The translations under genes and the position numbers were made by a program. Under the pieces are notes generated by a model. The model had not been told where the DNA came from. It saw only the letters and a program-made list of their open reading frames with translations, and ran no database searches. From NCBI RefSeq assembly GCF_004682045.1, contig NZ_QUZT01000032.1:1-64000 (forward strand): a stretch of DNA of 64,000 nucleotides, given 5' to 3'. This stretch comes from Pseudomonas nabeulensis (GTDB taxonomy: Bacteria; Pseudomonadota; Gammaproteobacteria; Pseudomonadales; Pseudomonadaceae). Below are positions 59,630 to 64,000 of the stretch, in pieces (positions within the stretch are counted from its first letter, which is position 1; every line of letters starts with the position of its first letter).

Positions 59630-60839
59630 CGTACAAGGCACGACCGTCGAGCAATCAACCATTTTCACCGTGTGTAATTTGGCCTACCTGTCCAAAGCAT
59701 TGGTACTAGCAGAGTCGCTGATAAAGTTTGGACAACAGAAACTAAAAATTTACATTTTCGATCGAAAAATAGAGATAGACCTTCCAAACGAACTAGCCGA
59801 CTTCTACTGGGTAGAGGAGATAGGTCTCGAAAATGTTCTTCAATATGCCTTTAAATACGACATTGTCGAATTTAGCACCAGCCTCAAGCCATGGATTAGC
59901 TTAAATTTGCTAGCTCAGTATAATAAGGTTGTTTTTCTGGATCCTGACACCTGTGTATTCAACTCTCTAGAGGGTTTGTGGAATGAGCTTGATACTCATG
60001 ACATCATCCTAACCCCCCATTACGTAAAACCTCACATTGATGGCGACATAGGAATGTTGCGCTTCGGCTCCTTCAATTTGGGGTTCTACGCAGTCTCGAA
60101 CACTTCGGAAGCACACCGTTTTCTCCAATGGTGGAACGAGCGTTGCCTTGATCACTGTTACTTCGAAACCCAGTTCGGACTGTCAACCGATCAAAAGTGG
60201 GTAAGTATTGCCCCGTGTTTTTTCCCCACGCTGCACGTGTCTTTCAATCTAGGCTACAATGTTGCTTTTTGGAATAGTCACGAACGTGTATTGTCATCCG
60301 ACGGCAGAGATGGGTATACCGTCAATGGTGAGTTCCCGCTAATATTCTTCCATTTCAGCTCATTTGATGAGAAAAACCCCGAACTTCTTAGCAAGCGAGC
60401 ATTTGCCGGCAGAGAAGAGAAACGCCAGGACTTGCTAGAGGTTAGTCGTTACTATAAGGAACGACTGTCGTACTTCTCCTTCATACCGTCTAACACGCCC
60501 TACGCCTTTGACTATATGAACGATGGAAAGTATATATCGCCAACACTAAGACGCGCATATGCCAGTGTAATGGGGTCTATCCCAAACGGCCATGATCCAT
60601 TTGCCACCGATGGTCCGGTTTACAAATTTGCTAAGAAGAACTACTTGTTCGAAACGGGTGGTCGATACAAGCCTGCCGGTTTTGAGGATGCACAATCTCA
60701 CTCAGGAAAGCTCAAAGCAATAAACTCGCTTTTAAAGATAATCTTGTTCACAGTTGGCCCAAATAGGTTCATGAACATATCTAGACTTTTTGTCTATCTA
60801 TCCAGCTTCAGACTAAACAAAAAGCTATGGAAGCTATAA
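59622..60839 (+). CDS. Glycosyltransferase, GT8-like fold, function unassigned
   Basis: A 405-residue protein beginning at a GTG inside the preceding gene. The N-terminal FTVCNLAYLSKALVLAESLI opens like GT8 enzymes. The metal-binding aspartates lie in KVVFLDPDTCVFNSLEGLW, and GSFNLGFYAVSN with ETQFGLSTDQKW follow. About 120 residues after the catalytic domain have no recognised motif. It probably adds one sugar of the O-unit. Strongly AT-rich. Confidence 0.78.
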   Translation: MTDVQGTTVEQSTIFTVCNLAYLSKALVLAESLIKFGQQKLKIYIFDRKIEIDLPNELADFYWVEEIGLENVLQYAFKYDIVEFSTSLKPWISLNLLAQYNKVVFLDPDTCVFNSLEGLWNELDTHDIILTPHYVKPHIDGDIGMLRFGSFNLGFYAVSNTSEAHRFLQWWNERCLDHCYFETQFGLSTDQKWVSIAPCFFPTLHVSFNLGYNVAFWNSHERVLSSDGRDGYTVNGEFPLIFFHFSSFDEKNPELLSKRAFAGREEKRQDLLEVSRYYKERLSYFSFIPSNTPYAFDYMNDGKYISPTLRRAYASVMGSIPNGHDPFATDGPVYKFAKKNYLFETGGRYKPAGFEDAQSHSGKLKAINSLLKIILFTVGPNRFMNISRLFVYLSSFRLNKKLWKL

Positions 60840-60840
60840 A

Positions 60841-61962
60841 TTGACATTTTACTTGCTCGGCTACCTGATTATTTTTTATATTGCCGCGCTGCGCCTCTTT
60901 GCACTCCGCAATGATTTGCCGCTGACATTAGCCCTATATATCCTTATCGGTATAGTCGGCGGCATTAGATTTGAGACAGGCATGGACTGGCCACAATATG
61001 CAGATTATTTTGATTCGATTTCAATCGAGCAAACACCTATCGAATCTTACCTAAGCAACAATTACAAACTTGCTTTTGAATTTGGCTACTTCATCTTAAA
61101 TTATTTTATAAAGCTTTTAGGAGGCAGCATTTCGTTCGTCTTCCTAATAGCATCATTGTTCTGCGCACTATGCACCTACTTACTTTCCAGCACTTTTACG
61201 GGTAATAGAATATTTATATTTACAATATACGTCTCATACAACTTCATATACATGCACTTCTCAACGGTGCGCCAATCGATAGCGGCAGGATTATTTTTTC
61301 TAGGACTGTGGGCATATTTAAAACTATCAAATAATAAATTAATGCTTTTGCTTTTCGCATTGAGCGCCTGCTTTCAAATCTCATCTCTACTTTATATTTT
61401 CATATTCTTTTGCTCGTTTCTTTTTCGCAATATCTACAGATGTATTTTTTTCTGGACATTAGGAACAAGCCTGCTATTTGCCTCAATTCATATGGGTTCA
61501 AGCCTATACAAACTACTGTCATCAGTACTTCCCACACCCTTTGCATCGAAGCTTATGGAGTATGAAACGTGGGATTATACCCTCAGCATCAGGACCTACT
61601 TATTCGGACTATATATTGCAGGCTGCGCCCTGAACCTCGGCTGGCTTGCTGCTAAGAAAAAGAAGCATAATGTGGACGGCATTGTCCAAGGCAAGGAAGA
61701 ATTCGCCTTAAAGATTGCCACAACCTCACTAATGTTATCGGCGACACTTATACTACTATTCCCCAATAACTTTGCTTTATGGACACGTGTATTCAATGTT
61801 GCTTCAGTACTATTCGCCTGCGCGCTATCAACTTTTTACTACTCAACGCCGAAAAAATACAAGCTGATATTTATAGCACATACAGTGGTTGCGGCTATTT
61901 CTTTTGTCGCCTCTTTATACGCGGCTCAAGAGGCGATGGTTCCTTATAAGACCGTATGGTGA
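60841..61962 (+). CDS. wzy: EpsG-family O-antigen polymerase, putative Wzy
   Basis: A 373-residue inner membrane protein with about 10 helices and a periplasmic loop. The EpsG signature GGIRFETGMDWPQYADYFDS is near residue 40, followed by FEFGYFILNYFIKLLGG and NFIYMHFSTVRQSIAAGLFFLGL. Members polymerise repeat units or act in exopolysaccharide synthesis. The frame begins at a TTG (60841), one base after the previous stop; no strong ribosome site is visible. It is the last plus-strand gene of the cluster and convergent with wbpM (33-base gap). Confidence 0.85.
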   Translation: MTFYLLGYLIIFYIAALRLFALRNDLPLTLALYILIGIVGGIRFETGMDWPQYADYFDSISIEQTPIESYLSNNYKLAFEFGYFILNYFIKLLGGSISFVFLIASLFCALCTYLLSSTFTGNRIFIFTIYVSYNFIYMHFSTVRQSIAAGLFFLGLWAYLKLSNNKLMLLLFALSACFQISSLLYIFIFFCSFLFRNIYRCIFFWTLGTSLLFASIHMGSSLYKLLSSVLPTPFASKLMEYETWDYTLSIRTYLFGLYIAGCALNLGWLAAKKKKHNVDGIVQGKEEFALKIATTSLMLSATLILLFPNNFALWTRVFNVASVLFACALSTFYYSTPKKYKLIFIAHTVVAAISFVASLYAAQEAMVPYKTVW

Positions 61963-61995
61963 AGTGCGGCATTAGAGGATAATCGTTCCAGCTGT

Positions 61996-63999
61996 TCATG
62001 GATCACTCAGCCCTCGTGATGTCTGAGTGTGCATCCAGTCGACGATTTCGCCTTCTGGACTGTAGCCACTTACAGCTCCCTTTAGCAACTGTCTAACGAG
62101 CACGTAATTACCATCATCAACAGCCGCCAACAAGTTTTGTAGTTTTACCTTAAGAAGCTCCCACGAGATAAACTCTTCAGTTGCGCTCATGATCATTGGA
62201 TGGCGAGTAGCTGCTACGCTGTCACCAATCAAAAGTTCCTCATATAGCTTTTCTCCCGGGCGCAAACCGCTGAAGTTAATAAGTATGTCCCCATGGGGAT
62301 TCTTGTCCGAGCGGATGCTCAAGCCGGAAAGATGAACCATCTTCTCCGCCAACTCTACTATCCTCACGGGTTCGCCCATATCGAGTACAAACACGTCGCC
62401 TCCCTGCCCCATCGACCCTGCCTGGATGACCAATTGGGCAGCTTCAGGAATGGTCATAAAGTAACGTGTAATTTTTGGATGGGTCACCGTCAAGGGACCG
62501 CCCGCCTGAATCTGCTTATGGAACAACGGAATAACTGATCCTGAAGACCCCAGCACATTGCCAAAGCGAACCATCGTAAAACGGGTTTTATTTACACGGG
62601 ATACGTTTGATGAGTCACCAAACAAAACGGGCGCCAACTCCCGACTCAAGCCCTGCAAAACTAGCTCGGCCAGCCGTTTGGTACTCCCCATCACGTTGGT
62701 TGGGCGTACCGCTTTATCAGTTGAAATAAGCACGAAGTTCTCGACGCCTGCCTGCAATGCTGCCTGCGCAGTATTGAGAGTGCCGATGACGTTATTGAGG
62801 ATCCCTTCGGCAATATTGTGCTCCACCATGGGAACATGTTTGTACGCAGCGGCGTGATAGACCGTATCAACTGACCAAGTCTTCATGACCTCCAACAACT
62901 GATCCTGTTGGCGTACCGAACCAAGAATGGGCAGAAGATTTACACCCAAGGCCTCTAACTGAATACGCTGCTCAAGCTCAGACAAGATGCAATAGAGGTT
63001 GTATTCAGCGTGGTCAAATAACAGTAAGTGAGTCGGCTCAAGCGTCAATATTTGACGGCATAGCTCCGAACCGATCGAACCGCCCGCACCAGTCACCAAC
63101 ACCACACGATTTTTGATGCATCGCTCCAGAAGTTCATCCTGCGCGGGTACAGGATCCCTGCCCAAGAGATCTGCGATATCTACTTCCTGAATGTCATCGA
63201 CTTTCACCCGGCCGCTGGCTAAATCCATGAATCCGGGAACGCTGCGTACATGCAGTGGGTAGCCTTCCAAATACCCAAGTATTTCCCTGCGCCGGGCGCG
63301 GGTTGAAGAGGGAATCGCCAACAGCAACTGCTCAGCACCAGTTTCATTGATCATTCGCTGGATGTGTTTTGGCTTATATACTTGCAGTCCTGAGATAACT
63401 CGATCTGCGATAGTACTGTCATCATCAATAAAGGCTACAGGACGCATCAGTCTGCCAATACGCAAAGCCGCTACCAACTGATTGCCCGCCGCCCCAGCGC
63501 CATAAATGACAACCTTAGGCAATCCATCATCACGATTTGTAAAGGGTACGTGTTGCGCAGCGGCGAACCAATCACCCAGAAAATACTGACGCATGGCTAA
63601 GCGCAGACCGCCAAGAATGACCATACTCAGCCACCAATAATTGAAGACGACTGAGCGCGGAACCACTGTTTGATGATTACTGTAAAGGTAAACCACCAAC
63701 GCCAACACTAATGAAGAAAGGCTCACCGCTTTGACAATGGCAATGAGCGCATCACTACCAAAGTAACGCATCACCGCACGGTACATGCCAAAATTAATAA
63801 AAAGAGGGATGGCTATCACGGGAGCACAGAGAAACAACCACAGATGGACCACAAACGGGTTGTTAAGATCATCAAATCCCAGCCGCACTACAAACGCCAA
63901 CCAGAGTGCAACCCAGACAAGAACGATGTCGGTGACGACTTGTAAGAAGCGTTTTTTCCTACGTGGTAGGCCAACCAAACGGCTGCGTAAATTACCCAT
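61996..63999 (-). CDS. wbpM: UDP-sugar 4,6-dehydratase/epimerase, WbpM (CapD-like)
   Basis: A 667-residue membrane-bound enzyme. Four N-terminal helices (about 22-120) precede a first Rossmann-like domain (VVIYGAGAAGNQLVAALR) and the catalytic short-chain domain with VTGAGGSIGSELCRQI, DTVYHAAAYKHVPMVE and LISTDKAVRPTNVMGSTKRLAE. It converts UDP-GlcNAc to a 4-keto-6-deoxy sugar on the path to QuiNAc, FucNAc or related residues that start many Pseudomonas O-units. The ATG at 63999 begins MGNLRSRLVGLPRRKKR as in homologues, so the gene is complete although its ribosome site is outside the window. Confidence 0.94.
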   Translation of the reverse strand: MGNLRSRLVGLPRRKKRFLQVVTDIVLVWVALWLAFVVRLGFDDLNNPFVVHLWLFLCAPVIAIPLFINFGMYRAVMRYFGSDALIAIVKAVSLSSLVLALVVYLYSNHQTVVPRSVVFNYWWLSMVILGGLRLAMRQYFLGDWFAAAQHVPFTNRDDGLPKVVIYGAGAAGNQLVAALRIGRLMRPVAFIDDDSTIADRVISGLQVYKPKHIQRMINETGAEQLLLAIPSSTRARRREILGYLEGYPLHVRSVPGFMDLASGRVKVDDIQEVDIADLLGRDPVPAQDELLERCIKNRVVLVTGAGGSIGSELCRQILTLEPTHLLLFDHAEYNLYCILSELEQRIQLEALGVNLLPILGSVRQQDQLLEVMKTWSVDTVYHAAAYKHVPMVEHNIAEGILNNVIGTLNTAQAALQAGVENFVLISTDKAVRPTNVMGSTKRLAELVLQGLSRELAPVLFGDSSNVSRVNKTRFTMVRFGNVLGSSGSVIPLFHKQIQAGGPLTVTHPKITRYFMTIPEAAQLVIQAGSMGQGGDVFVLDMGEPVRIVELAEKMVHLSGLSIRSDKNPHGDILINFSGLRPGEKLYEELLIGDSVAATRHPMIMSATEEFISWELLKVKLQNLLAAVDDGNYVLVRQLLKGAVSGYSPEGEIVDWMHTQTSRGLSDP

Positions 64000-64000
64000 A

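Overview
The window reads as chromosomal DNA of a fluorescent pseudomonad (Pseudomonas fluorescens group). The supporting evidence is the OprI lipoprotein, CysB, the EarP/EF-P rhamnosylation pair, kdpFABCDE, the GC-rich codon use of the housekeeping genes, and many REP elements of the 'GTGGGAGGGGGCTTGCCCCC' and 'GTGGCGAGGGAGCTTGCTCCC' kinds typical of this group. No rRNA, tRNA, CRISPR array or insertion sequence was recognised.

Layout. 0.1-9.5 kb: housekeeping and stress genes (ohr, efp, earP, a Gre-like factor, cysB, a universal stress protein, 5'-nucleotidase, a PanE-like reductase, a thioredoxin-like protein, a PilZ protein, DAHP synthase, an acetyltransferase). 9.5-16.3 kb: envelope genes (oprI, an L,D-transpeptidase, tesA divergent from an ABC transporter) and greB. 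16.3-21.0 kb: an unknown coiled-coil protein, divergent from a three-gene gliding-type ABC operon (GldA/GldF/GldG-like) whose ATPase has degenerate nucleotide-binding motifs. 21.0-26.1 kb: a small conserved gene, DoxX, an MltF-like lytic transglycosylase, TatD and a chemoreceptor. 26.2-32.6 kb: an Rhs polymorphic-toxin locus with apparent frameshifts, a C-terminal tip and three AT-rich downstream genes that may encode immunity proteins. 32.7-36.3 kb: small membrane and lipid-related genes (DUF962-like, thioesterase, CHAD, lipoprotein, patatin). 36.4-44.4 kb: the complete high-affinity potassium operon kdpFABCDE on the minus strand, with a likely KdpE operator. 44.5-48.4 kb: ethanolamine-type permease, DUF2897, DUF1989, a TetR regulator and comEA.

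48.9-62.0 kb is an O-antigen cluster on the plus strand, increasingly AT-rich towards its end. It lies between comEA and a WbpM-type dehydratase that faces it. The first four genes (ddhD, ddhA, ddhB, ddhC) make CDP-3,6-dideoxy-4-keto-hexose from glucose-1-phosphate. They are followed by a thiamine-diphosphate enzyme and a short-chain reductase in the position where Salmonella carries abequose synthase. This matches YerE/YerF of Yersinia and predicts a branched-chain dideoxysugar of the yersiniose A type. Flippase (wzx), three glycosyltransferases, an acyltransferase and an EpsG-like polymerase (wzy) complete a Wzx/Wzy pathway.

The most notable items are the yersiniose-type O-antigen cassette, the degenerate ABC ATPase of the gliding-type operon, and the broken Rhs gene with its tip and tandem small genes.
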